A DNA stretch of 64,000 bases from contig JAGHRS010000008.1 in the NCBI GenBank assembly GCA_018066285.1, positions 1 to 64,000 of the forward strand, read 5' to 3'. Both the position numbers and the translations under genes were made by a program. The DNA comes from Candidatus Treponema caballi. Lineage in GTDB: Bacteria; Spirochaetota; Spirochaetia; Treponematales; Treponemataceae. Below are positions 1 to 7,866 of this stretch, in pieces (the first letter of the stretch is position 1; each line of letters begins with the position of its first letter). The notes under the pieces were generated by a model. That model was not told where the DNA came from. It saw only the letters and a program-made list of their open reading frames with translations, and ran no database searches.

Positions 1-126
1 GTATTTATAACCACAAGTCCCTTGCTCATATTCTGAAAGTACTTTCAACTTTAAGTCAATCGGATAATGACTGACAAACAACATAAACCAACCTCCATAA
101 AGTGTCCAACTTTATGGGGTCAGTTC
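1..126 (-). mobile_element. Terminal part of an IS3-family (IS150-like) insertion sequence with start of its orfA
   Basis: Read on the minus strand, the bases from about 125 to 97 (TGAACTGACCCCATAAAGTT then GGACACTT) have the form typical of an IS3/IS150-type terminal inverted repeat. A good ribosome site (GGAGGTTGG, plus-strand 87-96) follows, then an ATG at 84-82. The open frame reads MLFVSHYPIDLKLKVLSEYE and continues QGTCGYKY off the left edge. The basic residues, the YE-G spacing and the GYK motif fit the helix-turn-helix N-terminus of an IS3-family OrfA. Only about 28 codons are inside the window, so integrity cannot be judged. The outer boundary near 125 is estimated from the repeat, not from a target duplication. 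Confidence 0.65.
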
Positions 127-213
127 AACCGTACCGGAGGGGCGTGAGACCCCGGAGCCACGGAAAGCCCGGTTTTTGACGCCTCTGGCGGCAAAAATGC
201 CCCCGTAATCCCG

Positions 214-1074
214 CTATTTGCTGGCCAGTGCTTCCAGGACTTTATCTAGCGGTGCGCCCATTACTTGTGCAGCTGTTTCAGGTTGTTCATTATATTTCTG
301 AATTAAAGTAACGGCAGCTTCAATGGCTTTATCTTCACGGGCTTCTTCACGCTGAACAGCTACATCGGTTTCATAATCGTATTCTGCCAAAAACATGTTA
401 ATCACCTCCGTGGAGTTCTTGATCAGGTAATTCTTAAGAATCCCCTTTCTAATGGCTTCTTCTATCGCCTGCTTATAGGACTCTGATTCGCCGGGGACGG
501 CGTACTCGCGGACAATCTCGATGAAGTCACAATACTGCTTAAGTATATCACAGCCGTCTTGAAACTTCCAAGTCTGCTCTGGCCCGATATTTATAACTCG
601 CACGGTCAATTCAAGCTGAGGAAAGCTTGTATCATCGTAGTCCCTCATTGAGAAAGAATCAGATAAATGCAAAACCTTTTCATCCGGGTATTTTTCCAAT
701 CCGTTGTAGAAAACATAGAACTCAGGTGTAGGAATCTGAATCCTCTTTTTCAGATAACGGTCTCTAGAGGGAACTATTCCTTCATAAATGCGCGTCACAT
801 ACTCGAGCAGCCTGAATGGCATGTTTTCGTTGATTGTAGACTGATGCTCGATCATTACAATCAGCTTGTTGTCGATGAGCATGCTCACATCATTGTGGAA
901 TGTCTTATACATTGACTGGGGAATCGTTTTGTTTTCGATGACGGTTTCCTCGTACTTCAGGTGCGTACCGTGAAGTGCGTTGTACAGGCTCAGGAAGTTC
1001 CTCTTGCCATCCTGTTCGTTGCTGAAAAGATCTGCGAATACTGAATCTTTTACGTTTCTGTTTGTTTGCGCCAT
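214..1074 (-). CDS. Rpn family PD-(D/E)XK nuclease / putative transposase
   Basis: This 286-residue protein resembles the Rpn (recombination-promoting nuclease) family, often annotated as PD-(D/E)XK nuclease family transposase. The nuclease core is visible as D62 (in HNDVSMLIDN) followed by the E76-H77-Q78 motif (IEHQST), then the conserved MPFRLLEYVTRIYE helix. The C-terminal third is helical and charged. I place the start at 1074 because an AGGAGG box (plus-strand 1081-1086) sits six bases upstream; the open frame extends 21 codons further without a ribosome site. Family members cleave DNA in vitro and raise recombination in E. coli; most have no known physiological role. It is divergent from the Argonaute gene and shares a roughly 175-base intergenic region with it, next to an IS3 end. 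Confidence 0.85.
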   Translation of the reverse strand: MAQTNRNVKDSVFADLFSNEQDGKRNFLSLYNALHGTHLKYEETVIENKTIPQSMYKTFHNDVSMLIDNKLIVMIEHQSTINENMPFRLLEYVTRIYEGIVPSRDRYLKKRIQIPTPEFYVFYNGLEKYPDEKVLHLSDSFSMRDYDDTSFPQLELTVRVINIGPEQTWKFQDGCDILKQYCDFIEIVREYAVPGESESYKQAIEEAIRKGILKNYLIKNSTEVINMFLAEYDYETDVAVQREEAREDKAIEAAVTLIQKYNEQPETAAQVMGAPLDKVLEALASK

Positions 1075-1170
1075 GCCGGCCTCCTGTAGAATTTTGTCTC
1101 TGTAAATATTTAGGCAGGCGGTGGGCACTTTTTTCAAAAAAGTGGGGTTTTTGTCAGTTTTTTTCTTTAC

Positions 1171-1189
1171 AGGGACAAAATATGTCCCT
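1171..1189. promoter_or_regulatory. Perfect inverted repeat in the Rpn/Argonaute divergent intergenic region
   Basis: AGGGACA and TGTCCCT form 7-base perfect arms around a 5-base AAATA spacer, midway between the divergent Rpn and Argonaute starts. It has no T-tract, so it is not a typical terminator, and it lies 61 bases before the Argonaute ATG. It could be an operator for a dimeric regulator. No convincing -35/-10 pair is visible on either strand here. Confidence 0.4.
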
Positions 1190-1249
1190 CAGAGCATCAT
1201 ATCCTGCAAATAGTAACCAAAATCCCTGAACGTGGTGGGGTAAGGAGAT

Positions 1250-3454
1250 ATGATGTCCAACTTGAAGCTGGAAGTTTTTGAATCTGACAAGCCGGTGGAG
1301 CCTGTCCTGTTTTATGTGTATGGCGTTCAAGCCAATGAAATGGGAACTACAGTACAGCAGCGCATGAGGAGCGCAGCCTGGAAAATCACAAAGCAGTCAG
1401 GAATACAGGCTTTTACAGATGATGTAAAGATTTATACTCTTGGCAAACTTGATAATCTTGAGTGTGATAAAGCTTTTTCGCTTATTTATGAGGGGGAAGA
1501 AAAGCTGGATGTTCAGTCTCATCCGAAAATATATGCCAGTTATGCAGAGTATCTGATAAAAAAGAATCTTGGTACACGGGTAGTACCGAATAATTATAGA
1601 AAATATAAAATCACAAAAACTGTAACAACACCGTGGATTTTTGAACTTGGGAGCGTTCTTTCTTCGGATGACAGACAATTCAGGCTGAGACGGAAGTTTG
1701 ATTTTACTGTAAAGATTGCTTCTGACTGCAAGGTTCAGCTCTGGCTGAATATACGTTCTGAATTTGAGACGGATAAGACAATCTACAATTTGCTTCAAGC
1801 CGGGCAGATTGTTGAAGGCCTTGAGGTAAGTAATAACTGGGGAGGTGGTGAAAATGGAGTTATTACATCTGTCGGTCCGGAAACGGTTATCGATAACCTG
1901 CCTGATTTAAAGCCATTGAAACAATACATGATAGAAAACAGGCATCAGGATAAGATTGCAGATTGTCCGGATGACAGCCCTGTAATTCGTGTCAGGCTTC
2001 ATAATAAAAAGAAACTGTATTATTATCCGCAGTCTTTGAAGCTGGTCGTGACTCTGGAACGGATTGCCCATGATGATCCCTCTTTTTCAAGAAAACTTGA
2101 GAAATTCACAAAACTTGATATGAAGTCACGGCAGAAAATAGCGGCAGAGTTCCTGTCGGATATCGGTCCTCTGTCTGCATTAAACGGGATTTCGTTTGTT
2201 CCCGTGTACGCTGATGCTGAAAGAATCGGATTCCGGGAACAGAAAGTAGACTGCCCGGCAATTATCTGTGGTAATGGAAAAGAACTGAATTATGACAAAC
2301 AGTCTATGGTTTTCGCGAATGGTTTTTACAAGCAGCCAGATAAGCCTGTTCGGTTTGCTTATTTCTATCCAGCCGGAAAAGAACAGTTGATGCGCAGTTT
2401 CTCCATCGCAATGACTGATTTCCTTCAGAAAGGAAAGCTGTTTGGCGATTCCAGGTTTTTGAGATCGGGACTTATGGAATCAGAGCTAAAAGCAACATGC
2501 GCAAAAGAATATGAACTTGGTGATCCGTTGAATTATAAGAAGATGGTACGTTCGCTGACCGAGGATGAAAAATGCGATATTGCCATAGTTCTGGTTCCGA
2601 CAGAGGAGGATGAGACAAATCCCTACAGCACGTTCAAGACAGCGTGGGCTGAGAAGAACATTCCTTCTCAGATGATAAGCATTAAGACTGCGGAAATGTT
2701 TGAGCGAAAGGATTCAAACGCTGTCTGGTTTATGCAGAACATTGCGCTCGGTATTTTTGCAAAATCTGGCGGCATCCCCTGGATTGTGGATGATGTTCCT
2801 GGTGACATTGACTGTTTTGTAGGTATTGATGTCGCAACGCTTGAGAAGGGAATACACTATCCGACCTGTGCAACCGTGTTCGATAAAAACGGCCGTCCTA
2901 TAAGTTTCTATAAGCCTAAGAAAGCTCAGAAAGGGGAAAAAATAAACGTGGAAATCCTGCAGGAGATTTACGATGAAGTCCTTCTGGGCTATGAGGAAGC
3001 AACCGGTACAACTTTGAAAAATATCGTCATTCATCGTGACGGCTTCAGTAATGAAGATGCAGAATGGTACGCCAACTATTTTGGCAGAAAAGGAATTGAT
3101 TATTCCGTTGTAGAAGTGAAGAAGTTCGTATCATCAAAAATGCTTCGTGATGTAGACGGCAAAGCTGTAAATCCGGTATGTGGAGATACGCTTATCAACG
3201 ACGATGAAGCTTATATTGTTACGACAGACATCAGGGATGGAAGGGCTTCACCAAGACCTCTTCACATAAAAAGGCAGGTAGGTGATATACCGATGGAAAA
3301 CGTCGTCAGACAGGTGCTTGCCTTAAGTTGCATGCATTTTGGTGCAACAAAGAAATCGCGGCTGCCGGTTACGACATATTATGCAGATAGAATCTGCAAG
3401 AATATCGATTACGTTCCTGAAGGTCAGTTTGGTAACAGATTGTTTTTCTTGTGA
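1250..3454 (+). CDS. Prokaryotic Argonaute, long type, predicted catalytically active
   Basis: A 734-residue protein with the architecture of a long prokaryotic Argonaute, a guide-directed endonuclease family that acts in the cytoplasm against invading DNA or RNA. Approximate layout: N and L1 1-145, PAZ-like 150-245, L2 with YYYPQSLK 246-330, MID 360-515, PIWI 515-734. The MID 5'-phosphate pocket is complete: Y459-x3-K463, Q474 and K505. The PIWI tetrad is complete as DEDD: D527 (FVGIDVAT), E563 (KGEKI, glutamate finger), D597 (IHRDGF) and D713 (YYADRI). The protein ends in the hydrophobic FFL usual for the family. Numbering is from ATG 1250; a second ATG at 1253 is better spaced (5 bases) from the AAGGAG box. 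There is no cas1, helicase or CRISPR array beside it. Neighbours are an Rpn nuclease (divergent) and a VapBC-like pair. Guide and target type cannot be read from the sequence. Confidence 0.93.
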   Translation: MMSNLKLEVFESDKPVEPVLFYVYGVQANEMGTTVQQRMRSAAWKITKQSGIQAFTDDVKIYTLGKLDNLECDKAFSLIYEGEEKLDVQSHPKIYASYAEYLIKKNLGTRVVPNNYRKYKITKTVTTPWIFELGSVLSSDDRQFRLRRKFDFTVKIASDCKVQLWLNIRSEFETDKTIYNLLQAGQIVEGLEVSNNWGGGENGVITSVGPETVIDNLPDLKPLKQYMIENRHQDKIADCPDDSPVIRVRLHNKKKLYYYPQSLKLVVTLERIAHDDPSFSRKLEKFTKLDMKSRQKIAAEFLSDIGPLSALNGISFVPVYADAERIGFREQKVDCPAIICGNGKELNYDKQSMVFANGFYKQPDKPVRFAYFYPAGKEQLMRSFSIAMTDFLQKGKLFGDSRFLRSGLMESELKATCAKEYELGDPLNYKKMVRSLTEDEKCDIAIVLVPTEEDETNPYSTFKTAWAEKNIPSQMISIKTAEMFERKDSNAVWFMQNIALGIFAKSGGIPWIVDDVPGDIDCFVGIDVATLEKGIHYPTCATVFDKNGRPISFYKPKKAQKGEKINVEILQEIYDEVLLGYEEATGTTLKNIVIHRDGFSNEDAEWYANYFGRKGIDYSVVEVKKFVSSKMLRDVDGKAVNPVCGDTLINDDEAYIVTTDIRDGRASPRPLHIKRQVGDIPMENVVRQVLALSCMHFGATKKSRLPVTTYYADRICKNIDYVPEGQFGNRLFFL

Positions 3455-3478
3455 GGGAGAAATCTTTTTCTTGTTTCA

Positions 3479-3507
3479 TTGACATACATACAAAACATAC
3501 ATACACT
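3479..3507 (+). promoter_or_regulatory. Promoter of the VapBC-like pair, with direct repeats
   Basis: TTGACA at 3479-3484 and TACACT at 3502-3507 are separated by exactly 17 bases. The ATG of the antitoxin gene is at 3514, six bases after the -10, so transcription would start at or next to the start codon. Two copies of ACATACATA (3482-3490 and 3495-3503, 13 bases apart) fill the spacer and are candidates for antitoxin autoregulation. Confidence 0.65.
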
Positions 3508-3513
3508 ATATAT

Positions 3514-3822
3514 ATGAGTGCAGTGGAGAATGTGGCGCGGAAGGGCGCGGGGAAACAGGCGATGAAGATGGTGACGCTGTATCTAAGTGACAGGCAGTAT
3601 CAGCGCTACCAGATGCAGGCGGAAAAGCAGGGACGGAAGGCGGCTGAGCTTATCCGCGATGCGATGGATGAGTATGAGGCGTCTCATTTTACTGACAGGC
3701 GGCCCTGGTCATCGCTTTCGTTTGACCATCTTGTGTCGCAGAGGGAAGGTGCGCACGATTTTCTTGAGGATGACTGGCGCTCTGACTGTATGGATGACCA
3801 GCTTGCGCACAGGATTCAGTGA
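3514..3822 (+). CDS. Ribbon-helix-helix antitoxin of a VapBC-like pair
   Basis: A 102-residue protein. Residues 19-60 (MVTLYLSDRQYQRYQMQ then KAAELIRDAMDEYE) match a ribbon-helix-helix DNA-binding domain of the CopG/VapB type. The C-terminal half is acidic and aromatic (DFLEDDWRSD), as expected for the toxin-neutralising tail. The open frame starts 63 bases earlier, but that would place the start upstream of a strong promoter and give an implausible N-terminus, so I choose ATG 3514. There is no ribosome site; the transcript is predicted to be leaderless. The stop overlaps the toxin start (TGATG), giving translational coupling. RHH antitoxins normally repress their own promoter, and direct repeats are present there. 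Confidence 0.75.
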   Translation: MSAVENVARKGAGKQAMKMVTLYLSDRQYQRYQMQAEKQGRKAAELIRDAMDEYEASHFTDRRPWSSLSFDHLVSQREGAHDFLEDDWRSDCMDDQLAHRIQ

Positions 3823-4250
3823 TGACCGGCATTGATTCGTGTTTTCTGATTGACCTGTACTGGAAGGATTCACCGCGTCATGCGGGAGCGCTTGCTCTGT
3901 ACGAATCGCTTGCATCCGGTGATGAGCAGATTCTGATATACCATAATGTCTTCAATGAGTTTATCCACGTCATAACGGATGCGCGTCGGTTTGCCTGTCC
4001 GTTCACTATGCGTGAGGCGCTCGACATCAGGGACGGATGGAGCCACCTGGAGCGCGTGACGGTCGTCTATCCCGATGACATGAGTTTCGGCCGCGAGACG
4101 CTCTGGCTTTCTCAGTTTGGCCTCGGACGGAACCGCCTGAACGACACTGCCATGGCGGCGTGCTACATCCAGAACGGGGCATCGCGCATCATCACGGCAA
4201 ACGGCGCGGACTTCAAGCTGTTCAAAGGACTTGAGGTGCTCGGGTACTGA
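3822..4250 (+). CDS. PIN-domain toxin (VapC-like RNase)
   Basis: A 142-residue PIN-domain protein, the expected size for VapC toxins, which cleave tRNA or rRNA with Mg2+. The acidic residues line up with the PIN fold: D5 (GIDSCFLID), E46 (NEFIHV), D108 (RLNDTAMAA) and D130 (ANGADFKLF), followed by the usual GLEVLGY end. The start ATG shares its A with the antitoxin TGA stop; a GTG three bases earlier is also possible. GC content of this gene and the preceding one is visibly higher than in the Argonaute gene, so the pair may have arrived separately. It may stabilise the accessory segment. The target RNA cannot be predicted. Confidence 0.85.
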   Translation: MTGIDSCFLIDLYWKDSPRHAGALALYESLASGDEQILIYHNVFNEFIHVITDARRFACPFTMREALDIRDGWSHLERVTVVYPDDMSFGRETLWLSQFGLGRNRLNDTAMAACYIQNGASRIITANGADFKLFKGLEVLGY

Positions 4251-4273
4251 GGACAGGGCCGGAGATTTCCTTA

Positions 4274-4302
4274 TTTACACAATCCGCCTCTTTTTCGTAT
4301 CT
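4274..4302 (+). promoter_or_regulatory. Remnant promoter of the pheA pseudogene
   Basis: TTTACA (4274-4279) and GTATCT (4297-4302) are 17 bases apart. The ATG of the broken pheA reading frame is at 4310, seven bases after the -10, the same leaderless layout seen at several other genes here. The -10 match is weak (an overlapping TATCTT gives 18-base spacing), consistent with decay. Confidence 0.4.
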
Positions 4303-4309
4303 TTTATAT

Positions 4310-4864
4310 ATGAGTAACTTACAGTGTGCGTTCAATTGAGAGAAGGGCGCGTTCGCGGATGTCGCGGTACATACTTATTTTGGTGATGGGGTGGAATCAC
4401 TTCCCGTACAGAGTTTCGATGAGGTTTTTGCATGCGTGGAATCTGGCAGGGGTGCGTTCGGCATGGTGCCGATTGAGAACAGCACGACGGGCTCCATCTA
4501 CCAGAATTACGACAGCTTTTCTCATCATGATGGCGTCGTGATTGCAGGCGCTCTTGCCGTCCGCATCAGTCATGCGCTTCTCGCTCCGTCGGGAACGTCG
4601 CTTGCAGATATCCGGACGGTCTATTCTCAGCAGAACAAGGTCAGCGCGCTCTATGATTGTCTTGGCGTCTGTAAGGATGCGGGGCTAAACCTGACGAAGC
4701 TTGAATCGCGTCCCATTCCCGGCTGCCCGTGGAGCTACCGCTTTTTCGCCGATGCAGCGATTCCTTCTGGTTCGGAAGGACCTGGACATGCTGTAGCTTC
4801 TTTCACTGAATTGTTAAGAAAGGTGACTGAGGAAATCAGAATTCTTGGCGTTTACCGGGAATAA
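4310..4864 (+). pseudogene. pheA: Prephenate dehydratase pseudogene: nonsense codon plus internal deletion
   Basis: Prephenate dehydratase converts prephenate to phenylpyruvate in phenylalanine synthesis. The frame starts MSNLQCAF at ATG 4310 and hits TGA at 4337-4339, where the family has Gln-Gly (FQGE); GGA to TGA would be one base change. The same frame then continues without interruption: EKGAFADVAVHTYFGDG, the substrate motif GMVPIENSTTGSI, and DIRTVYSQ. At about 4630 the sequence jumps straight into the regulatory ACT domain (SALYDCLGVCKDAGLNLTKL, then ESRPIPG). Roughly 80-90 residues, including the conserved TRF region needed for catalysis, are missing, so the gene is broken twice. A hairpin follows. 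Translation from an internal start could give a catalytic-half/ACT stub, but I see no ribosome site. Confidence 0.85.
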
Positions 4865-4878
4865 TGCTTGCAAATGAA

Positions 4879-4914
4879 AAGGCCTGACACTTGTAACGAA
4901 AAGCGTCAGGCCTT
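4879..4914. terminator. Hairpin between the pheA remnant and the xylosidase gene
   Basis: AAGGCCTGAC (4879-4888) and GTCAGGCCTT (4905-4914) form a perfect 10-base stem between convergent genes. A short T-run follows on the minus strand, so it can serve the xylan operon and possibly both strands. Confidence 0.6.
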
Positions 4915-4949
4915 AGTTTGTATGTAAAATATACTAGAATAGGAGGCCT

Positions 4950-6944
4950 CTAGTATAATTTTGCCTTTGCTGCATCTCCTGTGGCGAACGGACCGGGGAT
5001 GACTTCTGAGCCGCGGTGGTTTCCGAGAAAGTCTGCGTTGAACGTGATGGGCGTTCCATCCGGGTTCTCAAACTTCTGCTGGGGCTCGAACGCCTTGCCG
5101 AGTGTCCCGGTAGAGATCATGTCTGCCTTGAAGTTCTTGAGAACGTCGTAGATGTTCGTATCAAGGTAGTAGCTGCCGTTTGTCTCGACGACATCGACAT
5201 ACACTTTGCCTGAGTTGTCGGTGAATGCGTTCTTCTCGTTCTTCCAGCCGGTTGCACCCTGGAAATAGGCGTTTCCGTCAATCCAGACAGGAAGATGTGC
5301 GAAATGGGCGCTTTCGTGCTTCATCATGTTCGGGTACGTTTCCTCAATGTCAAACTGTGAAATCCACTCATCGTATGTAGGATACTCGTCGAAGCAGTAC
5401 GTACCGACCTTTCTGTTCTCAACCTGTTTGTCATCAGGATTTGTCTCGTTTACCAGCACCAGGTCCTCAGACGGCCACTTCTGGATGAAGATGTTGTTGT
5501 AGAAGCGGTCATCGCCGTGCAGGATTGTCATGAAGCCCATGACTTCCGTTCTGTGCGGCATGTGGTACGGTGTGTACCGCCAGGTTGTGCCTTCTCCGAC
5601 CATGGTGAAGGAGCCCGCGCACAGGTTATGAACCATGGCGACGCCCTGGGTTGCGATGCGGAGGGAAACGTCAGACAGCAGGATGTTGTTGTCGATGAGC
5701 GTCGGGCCGTGTCCGACTTCAACGAAGATGTCCTGACAGGTCATGCCGCCTTTCAGCTGCTTTGCGAATGACGGGCGCTCGTTGTCATGCAGCAGGTTCT
5801 GCGAGATGCGCGTTCCCTGAGCTTCCCAGTCGCACCAGATACCCATGGTGCAGTGGTGGATGTGATTCCGCCTCATGATGACGTCAATTGCGGCGTGCAT
5901 CTTGATGCCGGCAATTTCTGCGCCTCCCAGCTCCATCATGTTGTTGATATGGTGGATGTGGTTGTCTTCAATGATGCTGAAGACGCCGCCCATGCGTCCT
6001 ATGATGCCGCCCTGCTCGCAGTGGTGGATGTTGTTCCGCCGGATGATGTGGCCGCCGATCTTTTCCTTGAGCCAGCCGTAGTACTGACCGCGGCAGACTG
6101 AGTCGCGCTCCATCTGTGTCGGGCTCTTTACGTGCTTTGTCGTGTAGAAGTTGCTGTTCTCAGGGTCGTAGTAGCGGCCTACACAGATGCCCGCGCACTT
6201 GCTTCCCCAGATTTCACAGTCTTCAATTATCCAGCCCTTTGACCAGTGCGGGCTTATCATGCCGTCCTGATATGCTGCAGGTGGTGCCCATGTCGTGGCT
6301 GCCTTGTTGATGTTGAAGCCGCGTACGGTAATGTAGCCGACACCTTCCTTTTCAGGCATGAAGCATTCACGGCGTACGGTAATCTCAACGTTTTCCCTGT
6401 TGGGGTCAGCGCCGCCGAAATTGGCGTAGATGACGGTCTCATCCTTTGCTGCATCCTGTTCCGCATACCATTTGCGGCGTGAGTTTTCCGGGTCCCAGGA
6501 GCATTCGTACACATTTGCCTCAGCGCATTCTTCTATGCTCAGTGCTTCATACAGCGCCGTGTCATTAAGCCAGACGCAGCCCGTGTGCTTGTTCGGTGTC
6601 GCAAAGTACCAGTCGCCGTAGACAAGTGTGGTGTACGGGTTATAGGTGCCGAAAACGCTGTTCTTTACACGGGTGACCCAAACGTTCCCCCTGTGTTTTT
6701 CCCAGCCTTTGACGACTTCTGCTCCTGTAATGACGGCGCCAAGCGGTTTTTCGCTTTTGTAGACAATCCGTTTTTCTTCAGTTCCTGGATAGACGGGATT
6801 AACATATTCCCTGTAGGTTCCCGGTGCGACACTGATTTCATCGCCCGGAAGAGCCACTCTGGCTGCCTCGTTGATTCTTCTGAACGGAAGTTCTTTTGTT
6901 CCGTTGCCGTCATGTGCGGCATTTCCATCTACGTAAATTGTCAT
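4950..6944 (-). CDS. GH120 beta-xylosidase (right-handed parallel beta-helix)
   Basis: A 664-residue beta-helix protein that closely follows the family GH120 xylosidase pattern (compare Thermoanaerobacterium XylC, as I remember it). Shared landmarks are GTYREYVNP near the N-terminus, KWYAEQD, TVIYANFGGADPN, TWAPPAAYQDG, WSKGWIIEDCEI and EIAGIKMHAAIDV. The likely catalytic pair is D372 (CDWEAQGTR) and E409 (DIFVEVGHGP), at the positions of the published XylC nucleophile and acid/base. GH120 enzymes release xylose from the non-reducing end of xylo-oligosaccharides. There is no signal peptide, so it should act in the cytoplasm on imported oligosaccharides. A GAAGGGA ribosome site is six bases before the ATG. 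It is the last gene of an operon with an ABC importer. Confidence 0.9.
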   Translation of the reverse strand: MTIYVDGNAAHDGNGTKELPFRRINEAARVALPGDEISVAPGTYREYVNPVYPGTEEKRIVYKSEKPLGAVITGAEVVKGWEKHRGNVWVTRVKNSVFGTYNPYTTLVYGDWYFATPNKHTGCVWLNDTALYEALSIEECAEANVYECSWDPENSRRKWYAEQDAAKDETVIYANFGGADPNRENVEITVRRECFMPEKEGVGYITVRGFNINKAATTWAPPAAYQDGMISPHWSKGWIIEDCEIWGSKCAGICVGRYYDPENSNFYTTKHVKSPTQMERDSVCRGQYYGWLKEKIGGHIIRRNNIHHCEQGGIIGRMGGVFSIIEDNHIHHINNMMELGGAEIAGIKMHAAIDVIMRRNHIHHCTMGIWCDWEAQGTRISQNLLHDNERPSFAKQLKGGMTCQDIFVEVGHGPTLIDNNILLSDVSLRIATQGVAMVHNLCAGSFTMVGEGTTWRYTPYHMPHRTEVMGFMTILHGDDRFYNNIFIQKWPSEDLVLVNETNPDDKQVENRKVGTYCFDEYPTYDEWISQFDIEETYPNMMKHESAHFAHLPVWIDGNAYFQGATGWKNEKNAFTDNSGKVYVDVVETNGSYYLDTNIYDVLKNFKADMISTGTLGKAFEPQQKFENPDGTPITFNADFLGNHRGSEVIPGPFATGDAAKAKLY

Positions 6945-7013
6945 ACAAATCCCTTCTTTTTACGACGGTTCATCCATCGTTTTATATTTTATGTGCGAAT
7001 AAGCGATAAAGAC

Positions 7014-7865
7014 TCAGCCCTTAACAGCTCCCGCAGTCACACCCTTAACCAGTTTATCCTGGAAGAATATGAATAATACTATCATAGGAAGTACTGAAAG
7101 TGTCAGAACTGCCATGTTGATCGGAATGTTCAGCGAATGTTCTCCCTTGAACTGACCGAGCGCAAGGGGAAGCGTCTTGTTTTCCGGCGTAAGGAGGAAT
7201 GTGTTTGCAAACGCGAACTCATTCCACATTGCGACACCGTTATAAATGGCAAGCGTTGAAAGGCCCGGCTTTGAAAGTGGCAGAATCATCATGAAGAAGT
7301 TCTGGTAGCGGTTGCAGCCGTCAATTTCTGCAGATTCCTCAATCTCTTTCGGAATGGTCTTCATGAATGCCGTCAGGATGAAGATGGACATTGGCAGGGC
7401 AAATGCGACATATGGTCCAATCAGAGACTTGAGTGAGTCGTATAAGCCGACTGCTGTCGTAAGCTTGAAGATTGGAATCAGGGTGACATGCATTGGAACC
7501 GACATCATGGCGACAATCGTTGCATAGATGAAAGGATTCAGCCTGAACTTCATTCTTGCAAGCGGATAGGCTGCAAAAGAAGAGACCACAAGCATGATCA
7601 CCAGACAAACAGCCACGACAATGACGCTCCTCAGGAAGTAGCCGAAGAAGCCGTGTGTAATGACCTCAATGTAGTTCTTGATGTACCACGGATCCGGAAG
7701 ATGGAAGACTCCCTGCTGCAGCATGTCGAACTGCTTGCGGAAGGAGTTCATTATCATGAAGAAGAATGGCGTGAGCGTAATCGCCAGCTGCAGGAGCGCA
7801 AAAATGAAGGCGATTGTCCACGCGATTCTGGATTTTATTTTTGATGTGCGATAATCAACTGTCAT
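7014..7865 (-). CDS. ABC sugar transporter permease, CUT1 family, second subunit
   Basis: A 283-residue inner-membrane permease of the carbohydrate uptake (CUT1, MalG-like) family with six predicted membrane segments. The cytoplasmic EAA loop that contacts the ATPase is visible as EESAEIDGCNRYQNFF near residue 190. The start at 7865 is chosen because an AGGAGGACT box precedes it; the frame is open 16 codons further upstream. It begins one base after the stop of the first permease, so the two are coupled. No ATP-binding subunit is encoded nearby; CUT1 importers often share one MsiK-type ATPase encoded elsewhere. Its substrate is inferred as xylo-oligosaccharide from the adjacent GH120 enzyme. 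Confidence 0.92.
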   Translation of the reverse strand: MTVDYRTSKIKSRIAWTIAFIFALLQLAITLTPFFFMIMNSFRKQFDMLQQGVFHLPDPWYIKNYIEVITHGFFGYFLRSVIVVAVCLVIMLVVSSFAAYPLARMKFRLNPFIYATIVAMMSVPMHVTLIPIFKLTTAVGLYDSLKSLIGPYVAFALPMSIFILTAFMKTIPKEIEESAEIDGCNRYQNFFMMILPLSKPGLSTLAIYNGVAMWNEFAFANTFLLTPENKTLPLALGQFKGEHSLNIPINMAVLTLSVLPMIVLFIFFQDKLVKGVTAGAVKG

Positions 7866-7866
7866 A

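Noticed and set aside
1171..1189. AGGGACA/TGTCCCT as a transcription terminator or LexA box
   Set aside because: No T-tract follows on either strand, and it does not fit a LexA consensus I know; kept only as an operator candidate.
3451..3513. Upstream extension of the antitoxin gene from 3451
   Set aside because: It would start four bases before the Argonaute stop and run across a strong promoter; residues 1-21 have no family similarity.
1130..4300. CRISPR array or cas genes beside Argonaute
   Set aside because: No repeated 25-40 base units with spacers and no cas1/cas2 are visible around the Argonaute gene.
5787..6101. Long plus-strand open frame opposite the xylosidase gene
   Set aside because: It is antisense to a well-supported GH120 gene, has no ribosome site and no recognisable domain.
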